Origin: Warburgia ugandensis
Lineage: Eukaryota; Streptophyta; Magnoliopsida; Canellales; Canellaceae
Length of the DNA stretch: 64,000 bases
Direction of reading: 5' to 3'
Assembly: GCA_035236585.1 (NCBI GenBank)
Contig: CP141126.1
Coordinates: 67,309,414 to 67,373,413, forward strand
This document shows, piece after piece, positions 34,890-44,943 of the stretch (position 1 is the first letter of the stretch; every line of letters begins with the position of its first letter). The notes beneath the pieces were generated by a model. It was given only the letters and a program-made list of their open reading frames with translations, searched no databases and was not told where the DNA came from. A program made the translations under genes and the position numbers.

Positions 34890-36350
34890 CTAGGACCCAT
34901 CACTAGTGGGCCTGATGTAGTAATCGAGGAGTTAGATGCTAATTGCAATGTTATTGTAGAGGATTCTGTGCAAAGTTTGGAGATTTGTTTCCTAGGTTGG
35001 ATCTAACGATACCTACCTACACAAGCACCTCAAGTATACCAGCCTAAGCACACTAGTGAAGAGCACGTTGAACACATGGTTATGCAACATAGTAGGAATA
35101 ATGTGGGTGAAGACACATTGTCTGATAGTAAACACATGGTTTGGCTACACCTGAAGAGGCTAAACACACTAATATGTAGCAACTTTATTGGGAGATTCTA
35201 GCCACATTAAAGAGCAACTAGATATTGAGGAGCAACTACACGCTAAAGGGCAAGTATGTAGTGAAGGACAATATAAGCAATGCAAGTATGCACTTAAGAG
35301 GTTGAGCTCAATAATGAAATAGGGGAAGAGGACAAGCAAAATGAAGAGGTATATAGAGGATGAACACAATGAAAGTTCCTCCAACTAATCTTGCTTTCAT
35401 GATAGTGAAGATGACATAGCTAATAATGAGAAACTATATGATGAAGTAGTGGATGAGGATGTAGATTATGTATAGGAAAACAAAAATATCAACAAAAGTG
35501 AGGATGGGAAGGGCAAGAGACCATTAGGCACCACAAAGAATGAATTTCATGATAAATTCAACTCCTATAATTTTGATGATGAGGGTAGGAATACTTATCC
35601 TAAGAATAATGGCACTAAATAAAATGTTGGTACTTTTTTTGAGTTGGGGATAGTATACAATAGTAATTAATGTTGATAGATACTATCAAACTATATTCAA
35701 TCAAAGAGGGAAAATGTGCATACTTTGCAAAGAATGCTAATGATATAGTAAGGGCAAAAATGCAAGCAAGAAGGGCGCCAGTGAATGATTTATGCTTCCA
35801 ATATATAGAATGAGCCCACTTTACAAATTAAGACCCATGTCTTTCACCCAACATGTGCAAGAGGCAAGTGAGAGATTTCAAGTCACTTGCATATGGGGAG
35901 ATAACACACAAAGAATGTTCTTGTGTAGAAATATTCTTTAAGTGGCATTCCTTGCCCTCATGCTATTGCTTATATATGGTTTATGATGGAAGAACTTAAA
36001 AAATGTGTATTTCATTGGTAGAGGAGAGAGACCTATATAAAATACTATGAAGCTATCATAAATCCCATAAATATTGGAAGTATGTTGCCTAAATGTTGAC
36101 TAGGCCCTGTAATACCACCATTGCATGAAAAATAACCTAGTAGACCCAAAAGGCTAGGTAACAAAAAGGCAGGGGAAAACTCACATAAGCTCAAGAGAAG
36201 AAGCAACCTCCTAACCAAACACAAAAAGTCAAGAAGTTTATAAGAGGAAGTAGCCACTTCAAAACAAATAGATTATGCCAAAAAGATCAACTAGAATCAA
36301 AAGGGCCTAAATTGAGGTATTTTACATATTATAAAGTTCGATTGTACCTT
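34890..36350 (+). pseudogene. MuDR-type MULE transposase remnant (DNA-binding and SWIM parts)
   Basis: An acidic N-terminal stretch (about 35360-35600) is followed by the zinc-containing DNA-binding domain of Mutator transposases: FELGIVYNS near 35635, then DTIKLYSIKEGK from 35679 and NDIVRAK. After a jump at about 35800 comes the C-terminal part: CSC at 35916-35924 and, one base out of frame, GIPCPHAIAYIW near 35940, together the CxC...CxH of a SWIM zinc finger, then ETYIKYYEAIINPIN and PPLHEK with PSRPKR, the usual basic tail. The central catalytic MULE domain is missing, so the copy is a deletion derivative. I could not identify terminal inverted repeats. Confidence 0.8.
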
Positions 36351-36597
36351 GTTTATGATGTTTGGAGACCTTTATAATAACTTCTCCTCATGTTCTTGCA
36401 AACTTGAGGTCGAAAAACACAGCAAACTTAGTCTAAATGTGAGAGGAGCTTTCAATCTACTTTATGAATGTTTTTGTGAATGTGCAGAAGTATTTGGCAA
36501 TACTTGTCAATTCAATGGCAATGGCTAGTGTAATCAGTGTGAGTATTTGGAAGATTGGGTGCTTGGAAGTATAGTTGGTGGTAGTATCAACATAGTC
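36351..36597. other. Unassigned spacer
   Basis: Nothing recognised; ends at the ATATG target site of the next LTR. Confidence 0.4.
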
Positions 36598-38061
36598 ATA
36601 TGTGTTGATCCCAAGAGGAGGGGCGAATTGGGCCATAAATAAACTTTCAAAGTTCACCTAAGAAACTTGAACTCAAATGCTCTTTGTGAAAACTAAAATT
36701 TTCAAATGAAAAGAAAGGCACAAAAGGAAACCACACATATTTTGTAGAGGTTTGAAGTAATCTCACTTTGAGTTTCACTAATGCATGCTAGATTTTACAA
36801 TCCCCAATTGATACAATGCTGGTCACTAAACATGGAGATGTGAACCTGTAAAAGGTCTTCCTTTTACTAACTTGGAATTCAATTCCAAATGAGAGAATCC
36901 ACTCTCTCTCTCTCTAACATAAAGAAGAAACAAAAGAAAATAGACAATCTCTATCTAGAGTTTACACACAAATAAAAATAAAAGAGAAAACCAACTTCAA
37001 TAAAAAAATATTGAAAGAATTAAGAACAAGACCTCAAGATGAGTGCTTAAAGGATTCACTTAATTACTTGTTGATTCTTATTTTAGTCTTCAAGGAAGTC
37101 TTCAATTTATGATCTTCTTGCTAGTAGACTCTTTATAATCCAAATTCTAACCATTGGAGGGAAAAATAATTTGTTGGAGAAATAAATTTTCTAACCAAAA
37201 TGACAAACTGTGCACAAAAAAGCAGCTATAACACTTTGGCAACCAACTAGCTTTCTTAGCACTCAACTAGTCATGTTAATCAACTCATAGAAATTCAAAT
37301 TTCCATTTTTGGTAGTCCACTCCTTCATGAGCAATTGAATGAAATGTTGTCCTGTTGATTGAAACTCATTTTTGTTTTGTGGAAGTTAGTTAGACCAAAG
37401 TGGTTGTTAACTGGCTCCTTCAAAGTGTTCTACTCATTTGGAAGTCAATTGATAACATGTGATAGTCAACTACTCTTACCACCAATTGAAGATGTAAATG
37501 GAAGCTTCAGCCATCTACTAGCTTGAGTAGTAGTCAAATTGTATGTGCACTTTCAAGTGCAATGTTACTAAAAGTCTTAGAAGTTGACTAATCTAGTCGT
37601 GGAGCACTTGCACTAGCATTGAAAGATTTGGACAATCAACTAGTCAAAGTTCGGAGTCAAGTGGAAAGTCTTGAACCTAGAATTTTTTAGCTTGATCTTT
37701 TAGCAATCAACTTCAATAAAATAGATAGTTGATTGGCTTGTTAGACTTTCATTTATATAGTCTAGGTTAGTGATTATCCAATAGATTAGACCATAGAGAA
37801 TTTAGTGTTTGATACTTAATTCAATTATTTCTTTCCTTTTTCTTCTTCATTTGAGGGGATTGCCTTGGCCATTGATTGGAAAGTATTAGACTTCATTGAA
37901 TCTTGACTTTAGATGAACTTTTGATTTGATCAATGTTTATAGATCATCTTTCTTTGAATCAAACTTGTCTTAACATACATGCACAAACATAAGAATAAGT
38001 TAGATCACAAGTTAAAGGTTTTGTTATGATCAAATCACAAAGGCATTGGGCCAACAATATG
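36598..38061 (-). mobile_element. SIRE/Maximus-type copia solo LTR with ATATG duplication
   Basis: On the minus strand it begins TGTTGGCCCAATGCCTTTGT, followed by GATCATAACAAAACC, and ends CCTCTTGGGATCAACA; ends are TGTTG...CAACA. ATATG flanks it at 36598-36602 and 38057-38061. Length is 1454 bp. The start with a GATCATAACAAAACC block is typical of SIRE/Maximus copia LTRs (family knowledge). No internal sequence remains. Confidence 0.87.
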
Positions 38062-39366
38062 AAGGTTTGTCTAGTCTATGACAAGTATTTGGAACTTTTT
38101 TGTATAACAAATGAATGTTATAAATAATGGCAGTAAACTCTTTATACTAGTTTCAAATACATTATAACTTGCTTTCCATTTGATTGATTTCCATTATAGT
38201 GGTTTTTGTTGTTAATTGGTTTCCATTTAAATTACTTTTCAATTATGTGTCTTATTGGTTTGACTTTCAATTGGTCTATGATGTTAAATCAACAATGTCA
38301 CCACACACCAACAAATTGCAAAGTATGAGTATATGACAAAAGTTGACAAACAATGACATGTACTTTTCATTACACATGGAACATTCATAAGAAAAACAAA
38401 ACCTTTCAATCAAAGTCATAAGCAATTATCTGTTAGTCATAAAACATTACTTGTATTGTCAATGCATAGTATTTGGATGTAAGTAGTCAATGGAAATAAT
38501 CTTTATCCACTACATTGTTAGATAGTTACCATTACACATGGACAATTCAGAAGAGACATGGGCTTTCAATTCAAATGTATATGGCATCAATTTCATTACA
38601 CAAGTTTCTTTCATTACATAATGCATAAAGCAACTACACAACTATTGTAAAAAGCCCAAATTTACACCCTTGTTACATTAGCAAAAGCCTAAACACTTTT
38701 TATACCAAAAGCCATAATTTATAGCAACTACAAAAAGCCACCATTTAGCTTTTTTCCCATTAAACTATGTAACGACAGCAACTTAGAACAACAAAAAATA
38801 CCAACTGCTTCTGTCTCGTTCTGTACTTTTTTATTTTATCATTCACTTGGTTCAAGCATCTTATGAGCTCTAGGATGACTTCTCTTGATCAAGGCCATAT
38901 TGATTGGTGTTACCTACTCATCTAAACTTTGAGAGAGGGTGAGACCAGTTCTAGGTTTAGAGGGTCTTTTAATGCAAACCAAAAGGAAAATAAATACTTA
39001 TGCCATTGTTACCACAACTGAAGAATCTTCTTCCTAGGTTCACATCAAGAAGTGACAAGTCATTCCCTCACAATCCAATTGCAAAAAGGGACTATGATTA
39101 AGAAACCCTACCACACATCTCAACCAAAACCTTTCTTCTGATTTTGTTTGAATTAGTAGACTGATCACTAAGGGGGAAGCCCCCTCCAAGCCCTCTTGAA
39201 CAAGTTCCACTATAGAAGCTTTCAGCATAGGCTACCTCTGCTTCCACTTCATTCCTTGTCTACGAGGCACAATGGAACATAGATTTCATGAAAAGCTTAG
39301 TGTAAGGTACTAGGCTGATTATAGAAGCACAAGATAATATCAACTAGTTCCCCTTGTCATCTGATT
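38062..39366. other. Unassigned sequence
   Basis: No gene or element recognised; a short frame on the minus strand at 39040-39228 has no motif. Confidence 0.5.
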
Positions 39367-39605
39367 TGTTAGAAAGAGTATCTTTAGATTATCATGTTTC
39401 CTACATTAAGAGATATGTACATATAGATGTACAATATCTCAAGTAAACCTATAAATATGGACCATCTAATACACTTTCACTCATTTAAGAAAGTTACCAA
39501 AACATAGTATCCAAGATATAAACAATAAAGAAGGAAGAACCATCCTTTTTCTTGATTTGTACTTATTCTGTATTGCATTTACTTTGCTATTCCCTTTCAT
39601 CTTCT
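39367..39605 (+). repeat. Probable copia 5' LTR
   Basis: Begins TGTTAGAAAGAGTATCTTTA; contains TAAACCTATAAATATGG, a TATA-like region, near 39450. It ends close to the gag start; the exact end is not certain and no clear tRNA primer site is visible. Confidence 0.5.
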
Positions 39606-39609
39606 CATC

Positions 39610-40270
39610 ATGGCTGATCTCTCTCAAATAACCCACTAAAACCAAATTGCACTAAGGTTTCGTCATGCTGTTGTCAAACTTGACAGAAATAACCGCATCT
39701 TATGGCTGTCCCAACTTACCTTATCTTCATGGGAATGAACTTAATGGATATGTAGATGCTTGGTTCTCATGTCCACAATAGTGCCTTGTACTAACTTCTG
39801 CACCCAAAACAACCGCCAGTTCTGTTGTTGTTTCTTCCATGAGTTCTCCTATAATAAATACGTCAAATCATGCTTGGGTAAAGCAAGATCAACTGCTACT
39901 TAGTTCCATTCTTTACATCCTTGACCACTTATGACCTTGGTCAAGTAATAGGTTTGCACACCTCCCATGATGTTTGTCACACTTTGGATCATTTCTATGT
40001 GTCTCTATCTCATGCACATATTCTTCAGCTGCTCAAAGAACTTCAAAAATTGCTCAAGGTTGCTACTTTGATGCTTAATTATCTTCACAAGAGATATCTA
40101 TTGTTGATAAACTGGCTCTTGTTTGGCATCCAATCTCTAAACGAGATCTTATTTTATCCATTTCTAAAGGCCTTGATACAGAGTATGATACACTTATTAT
40201 GTGAGTCATTGCCTATTCGAATGACTATTCTTTAGAAGCTATTCAGAGTCTTCTTCTAAATCAAGATTAA
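39610..40270 (+). pseudogene. Copia gag polyprotein remnant
   Basis: ATG at 39610 with VVKLDRNNRILWLSQL soon after, which resembles the KLDRxNYxLWRxQ start of plant copia gag proteins. After a frame change, 39921-40235 reads DLGQVIGLHTSHDVCHTLDH and HAHILQLLKELQ, the UBN2-type gag domain. An in-frame TAA at codon 11 and several frameshifts break it. Confidence 0.8.
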
Positions 40271-40519
40271 CGCTTAATGTTGTAGCTAATCGTCCTTCTT
40301 GATCCATCTCTCAACACCATGGTAGCTGTAATAACAACAACAATCATACCTTTTCTTCTCACAGTGGCTGAGGTGCAACAACAATTATCAGTCCCACCAT
40401 GACACTTGTCATTATTGCTCTCCTACTCTGACAAATCACTATCTACAATAGTTTACCAACTCTCTATCTTTCAATGGCTTTGGTCATAGCAATCAAGCCA
40501 TGGCTGTCCATATATAATC

Positions 40520-40640
40520 CTTCATTACTGTTTTGATCCCTCTTGGTACCGAGACTCTAGAGCTACTAGTCATGTTACAACTGACTTGAACAATCTTCAT
40601 GACATACACCTCATACCAGTCCTAAATAGATGTTTGTGAG
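40520..40640 (+). pseudogene. Copia protease trace
   Basis: WYRDSRATSHVTTDLNNLHD matches the protease start region, which in copia reads WYxDSGASxHVTxD. The Gly after Asp-Ser is Arg, so the active-site signature is damaged. Confidence 0.7.
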
Positions 40641-41455
40641 GAACGGTCAAGGTTTGAGAATACGACATGCTGGATCTTCTATTTTTCATTCCAATTAACA
40701 ATAGAACTATGCAATGCACGAAAATAACTATTGCATTTTTCAAAAGAAATTTTGTTGTCAATTTTGCTTAAACAATGCAATAGATAAATTCAATAAAGGT
40801 TATATGATTTATATACAATAAGGTAACTTTGCCAAATGCTTGTAATACTTTGATTCAGGATATGCATGTTGAGGTCTCTTTAGTGCATTTTGGTCTTGAG
40901 ATTGACTTCTAGAAAAATCATATGGGTGCTAATCCCTACAAAGAAAGTCTTAAGAATTTTATGTTTGGACTCATTGATATCAACCTCCATTATCATAAGA
41001 TTTCATAGTAAAGACTTGACTATGCAATGAAACCAAATTGATCAGAAAGAATAAAAGAATTCATACATTGAATATAAAATTCATAATAAATTCATCAACC
41101 ATTTTATAGATAACTATATATTAAACAAATTCCCCATGTATACTAGATAAGTAACTAACCCTTGTAGATGGTTAGTAATGTTGCTTACCAAATTGAAAAT
41201 AGAGATTTATACAACAATTCTAGTGGTATCTTCTTCTCCTTTGAGAGGCTATGAGTGTGCGTGCACACACACACACACATATAGAGAGAGAGAGAGAAGA
41301 CGGTTTAGAAAAAAAAGAAGGGTTTGTAATGTTTTTTATTTGTAACTACTGGAGATGTTGTGTGTTGATGAACCAAGATTTTCTCCTCATAATTAAGTAG
41401 AATCATGTAGAAGGGTTTCTAAAGAATTATCTTTCTTCAAAGGAAATGAAAAGAA
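40640..41455. other. Noncoding segment interrupting the copia remnant
   Basis: No frame related to pol. It contains (CA)n at 41262-41279 followed by (GA)n at 41283-41297. Its ends are not clear. Confidence 0.45.
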
Positions 41456-41479
41456 GAAAAATTAAGAAAATTGCACTTA

Positions 41480-41868
41480 GCACATAGAGACATTTGGCAT
41501 AGTCCACTTGGTCATTTGGGCTCTCATATTCTAAAGTCAATAATAACAAATTCAAGCTTCCTATATTATTGTGTCCTCCATCAATTTATCAATCAAGTCC
41601 TTTAGGAAAGAGTCATCAGTTTCCTTTTGTAACCACTAGTTTATTGCAAATTATCCTTTAGAATTGATTTGCTATGATGTATGGGGTCCACTGTTAAAAC
41701 TTCAATTGGATTTCATTACTGTGTTCATTTTATTAATGTTTTTAGTAAATTTACTTAGACCTTTCCCATCAAAATAAAATTCAATGTCACTGGCACTTTT
41801 ATTGGCTTTAAAAAATGTTCGAAATTTCACCTGATTAGGGTATTAAGGCTTTTCAAAGTGAAGGGTTT
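41480..41868 (+). pseudogene. Copia GAG-pre-integrase and integrase N-terminal part
   Basis: DIWHSPLGHLGSHILKSII carries the zinc-binding His pair of the pre-integrase domain, and PLELICYDVWGPLLK the first catalytic Asp of the core. A later stretch, IKAFQSEG, stands where copia integrases read IKxLQSDGG with the second Asp; that residue is Glu here. The frame is shifted more than once and ends at about 41868. Confidence 0.78.
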
Positions 41869-41928
41869 TTGGTATTGGGTGTGGTGAATACCAAAAACAA
41901 ACCTCTAATCTTCAATCACCAGATATTT

Positions 41929-42175
41929 TGTAACATCCCGAGGTTCCAATAGTCACAATATTGTCTGCTTTGAGGCGGCCATTCACCCCTCATGATTTTG
42001 TTCTTTCCTAGTTTCCTAGGGAAAATGCGTTGTGACCATTAAAGTTCCCCGAACTCTTATAAACAGCCCAGTTTCCTCTCTCAAGGCAATGTGGGACTAA
42101 CTCTCTGTCCTTGACCCCAGCCTATAAGCCTGCCAGCCTTCTCTTGGCCTGCCCTCATCAGCTCAAGGCTGCACA
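41929..42175 (-). repeat. TRIM family A LTR, first copy
   Basis: The + strand reads TGTAACATCCCGAGGTTCC at the left edge and GGCTGCACA at the right edge, followed by the purine-run complement TCTTCCCTCCTTAGG. It pairs with 42277-42525. Confidence 0.68.
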
Positions 42176-42263
42176 TCTTCCCTCCTTAGGGAACACACGT
42201 CCCCGCATGATAGCCACGACCAAGCACTCCTGTGTGGCTTTCCACCACAACACGAAGGGAACT

Positions 42264-42276
42264 GGTTCTGATACCA
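42264..42276 (-). other. Primer-binding site of TRIM A
   Basis: Minus strand TGGTATCAGAACC, one change from the initiator tRNA-Met complement, directly beside the LTR that starts at 42277. Confidence 0.7.
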
Positions 42277-42525
42277 TTCGAAACACCTTGGGGTTCCAAC
42301 AATCAAAAAATTGTCTGCTTTGGGGCGCCCATACACCCCTCACAATTTTGTTCTTCCCCAATTTCTTAGGGAAAACATGTTGTGACCATTAGAGTTTCCC
42401 AAACTCTTATAAATAGCCTAGTTTCCTCTCCTCAGGCAATGTGGGACTAACTCTCTATCCTTCACCGCAACCTAGAAGCCTGCCAGCCTTCTCTTAGCCC
42501 ACCCTCATTAGCTCAAGGTTTCACA
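42277..42525 (-). repeat. TRIM family A LTR, second copy
   Basis: Aligns end to end with 41929-42175 (for example AATTGTCTGCTTTGGGGCGCC and the TGTGACCATTAGAGTTTCC block). The terminal TG has decayed to TC. Confidence 0.65.
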
Positions 42526-42827
42526 TAGAGTGCATAGCGGATCCAATATTGTCCTCTTTGGGTCCCTCATCCTATCTTGGGGCCTCCCCCTCAAGGCATC
42601 TTAGCAACCCTCAAGGCATCTTGGTAACCCTCAAGGCTTTGTTCTCTCAGGACTTTTGGTCCCTCAAGACACATCGTTCCATAGGCAGAGTGTGCAGCAG
42701 ATATAATATTGTCCTCTTTGGGTCCCTCAACCTATCTTGGGGCCTCCCCCTCAAGGCATCTTGGCCAACCCTCAAGGTTTTGTTCGCTTAGGTCCCTCAC
42801 CCCTTCTGGGCTTCACCCTTAGGAAGC

Positions 42828-43076
42828 GTTGTGACCGTTAGAGTTTCCTGAACTCTTATAAACAGCCCGGTTTCCTCTCCCTAGGCAATGGGGGACTAAC
42901 TCTCTATCCTTCACCCCAACCTAGAAGCTTGCCAACCTTCTCTTGGCCTTCCCTCATCGGCACAAGGCTTCACATCTTCCCCCCTTAGGGAGCACGTGTC
43001 CCCGCATGATAGCCACGACCAAGTGCCCGCATACGGCTACCCACCATACCATGAAGGGAACTGGCTCTGATACCAC
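42828..43076 (-). repeat. Partial TRIM A LTR, internal region and primer site
   Basis: The inner LTR end (to 42974) is followed by an 89-base internal region and a perfect TGGTATCAGAGC on the minus strand at 43075-43064. The next LTR to the right belongs to family B, so this is either a hybrid or two units sharing a junction. Confidence 0.6.
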
Positions 43077-43343
43077 TGTAATAGTGGGGAAGCCCACCTA
43101 GTAATAATATTGTCTGCTTTCCACTAACGGTGCCCATACACCGCCAGTGGTCATGGCTTTGTTCTTACCTAGTTGCCTAGGTAAAACGCATTGTTACTAG
43201 TAGAGTCATCTGAACTCTTATCAATCACACACAACTCTTCCCCCTAGTGATGTGGGACTAACTCTCAGTACCTCCCCACCTTCGTCCCTCAACCTATCTT
43301 GGGGCCTCTCCCTCAAGGCATCTTGGTAATGGCAACGGTTCAC
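43077..43343 (-). repeat. TRIM family B LTR, first copy
   Basis: Starts TGTAATAGTGGGGAAGCCC after the primer site and ends near GGTTCAC, followed by the complement of a purine run (CTCTCCCCCTTAGGGG). Confidence 0.65.
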
Positions 43344-43442
43344 CTCTCCCCCTTAGGGGACACGCATCCCCATGTGTCTTCACATGAGCTTACACATGCA
43401 GCTAGCCATCCATACCAAGTCAGGGTTAGGCTATGATGCTGT

Positions 43443-43685
43443 TGTAGCAGTCAAGAGGCCCACCTAGTAACAATATTATCTGCTTTTCATTGACAGCACC
43501 CATGCACCTCCAATAGCCATAGCTTTGTTCTTACCCAGTTGCCTAGGTCAAATGTGTTGTTACTAGTAGAGTCACCCTAAACTCTCACCAACCACCCACA
43601 ATTCTTCCCCCTAGCGATGTGGGACTAACTCTCAGTACCTCTCACCTTTGTCCCTCAACCCATCTTGGGGCCTCCCCCTCAATAG
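43443..43685 (-). repeat. TRIM family B LTR, second copy
   Basis: Starts TGTAGCAGTCAAGAGGCCC, preceded by a mutated primer site (GGCTATGATGCTG), and aligns with 43077-43320 at an offset of 366. Its inner end is missing. Confidence 0.65.
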
Positions 43686-43870
43686 GATTATATTCCCACT
43701 AGGCATCCTTTTATTGCTAGGGATATTATTTTTAACTAATCTTAGTTTCCTTTTACAGCTCATTCTTCTTCACAACTAGCATCTACTCTTCATCAATAGT
43801 CACACTCTCTTCCCTCTACTGAATATCTAGCAATACCTAGGGATGGTAATGGGGGTGGTTTTACCTCCTC

Positions 43871-44220
43871 CACTATTTGTCTAGAGTGCTTTTAAGATGG
43901 TTAAAAACATATATCTATTTTTTTTTATAACTGTCTTTACTCCATTCATCTTAGAAAAGTGATTGAAAATAAAAAGGTTTAGAAAACCGCCTTCAAAGTT
44001 GTTAAAGATAGTTTCCACAATCATATTTAAAAAATCTCCTTTTAAGATGCTTTTGATGACCGTCTCAAATATATTTTTCTTTTAGATGTTTTTTAAAAAT
44101 TATATAAAAAAATCTTCTTTTTTAAGGTGGCTTATAGAAATCATCTCAAAAAAATTCTTTTTAAGATGATTTTTTCATAACCATCTTTAACTAAACTATA
44201 TTCTCAAAAGGAATGACAAT
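43871..44220. repeat. Subterminal repeats of CACTA copy 1
   Basis: Degenerate AAGATGGTT/AACCATCTT words in both orientations recur every 40-70 bases (for example TTTTAAGATGGTTAAAAAC and GATTTTTTCATAACCATCTT). Such arrays bind the element-encoded TNPA-like protein in known CACTA elements. Confidence 0.65.
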
Positions 44221-44523
44221 ATATGTTTATGTTATTACAATATTCATTCATACACATTCAATATAAAAAGTTCAACATTCGCACTCAATATCCATACCTT
44301 CCTCCTATTAAAGTCTTCCTGCAATCTTTCACACTTCCAACATCCATATTTAATATAAAAATTCAAAAGCATAAAAAAAATAAGCTTTGCAAGTAAAGAC
44401 CTACATCCACACTTCTCAATACACACCCATTTACTTTCACACTACAATATCCTCACATTTCTATAAAGTAAATACATGCATACACCCTCCAGTATCCCCT
44501 CATCCAACCCATCATTCAAATAA

Positions 44524-44735
44524 CATAACATATACTTCAAGTAAAAGGGCAGACCCTCTGTACAAAGCTCCCGTGTATGCTGGGTCCAGGGAAGGGGCGG
44601 ACCATAAGGGTTTACAGTATGCATCCTCACCTTGCATTTTTGCATGAGTTTGTTTCCACAACTTGAACCCGTGACCTCAAGGTCACACGACAACAACTTT
44701 ATCATTGTGCTAAGGCTCCCCTTCATAACATATAC
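44524..44735 (-). mobile_element. Au-type SINE with 12-bp target-site duplication
   Basis: The minus strand starts GGGGAGCCTTAGCACAATGA, contains the polymerase III B-box-like GGTTCAAGTTG, and runs through GGTCCGCCCCTTCCCTGGAC and the GGGAGCTTTGTACAGAGGGT region to CTGCCCTTTTACTT, the order of the plant Au SINE. CATAACATATAC flanks it at 44524-44535 and 44724-44735; the SINE itself is 44536-44723. It is inserted in CACTA copy 1 and is tRNA-derived at its 5' end. Confidence 0.9.
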
Positions 44736-44943
44736 GTCATGTAAATGAAAAATACAAGACACATCCACATTCACTATTTAAATGAAGAAGATTTGCATTA
44801 CATACTCAGCCCAATGACATCTTATTTTGTCAAGATCTACCTAGGAGTAACCCTTGCTTCCCCAATCAGGTAGCACCACTGCCTGCAAGACAATATATTT
44901 AGTTCAGTTTACTCCTTAAAAAAATACATATTATATAGAAATT

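Larger units (their letters stand above)
39367..41870 (+). mobile_element. Ty1/copia retrotransposon remnant
   Basis: A probable LTR (39367 to about 39605), gag (39610-40260), a protease trace (about 40545-40600) and the start of integrase (41480-41865) occur in order on one strand. Reverse transcriptase and RNase H are missing and the copy stops where the TRIM cluster begins. Between 40640 and 41440 there is 800 bases of noncoding sequence, including a (CA)n(GA)n run, probably an insertion. Confidence 0.8.
41929..43685 (-). mobile_element. Cluster of TRIM-like miniature LTR retrotransposons
   Basis: At least two related families of very short elements stand in a row on the minus strand. Each unit has a 250-270-bp LTR with TG...CA ends, about 90 bases of internal sequence, a primer site complementary to initiator tRNA-Met (TGGTATCAGAGC) and a polypurine run. 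No coding sequence exists, as in TRIMs. Shared words across all LTRs are GATGTGGGACTAACTCTC or CAATGTGGGACTAACTCTC. Between 42526 and 42827 a further duplicated fragment (two copies of AATATTGTCCTCTTTGGGTC) belongs to the same repeat world. They could also be LARD derivatives, but the size favours TRIM. Confidence 0.72.

Noticed and set aside
39921..40235. Independent host gene
   Set aside because: The translation matches a copia gag domain and fits the order of the surrounding copia pieces.
42111..42392. Open frames in the TRIM cluster on both strands
   Set aside because: They cross LTR, primer site and next LTR without any motif.
41929..43685. Cassandra element with an embedded 5S rRNA promoter
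   Set aside because: The TRIM size and tRNA-Met primer site fit, but I see no 5S-like internal promoter words in the LTRs.
44387..44774. Open frames across the SINE
   Set aside because: They run through an Au SINE and its flanks.
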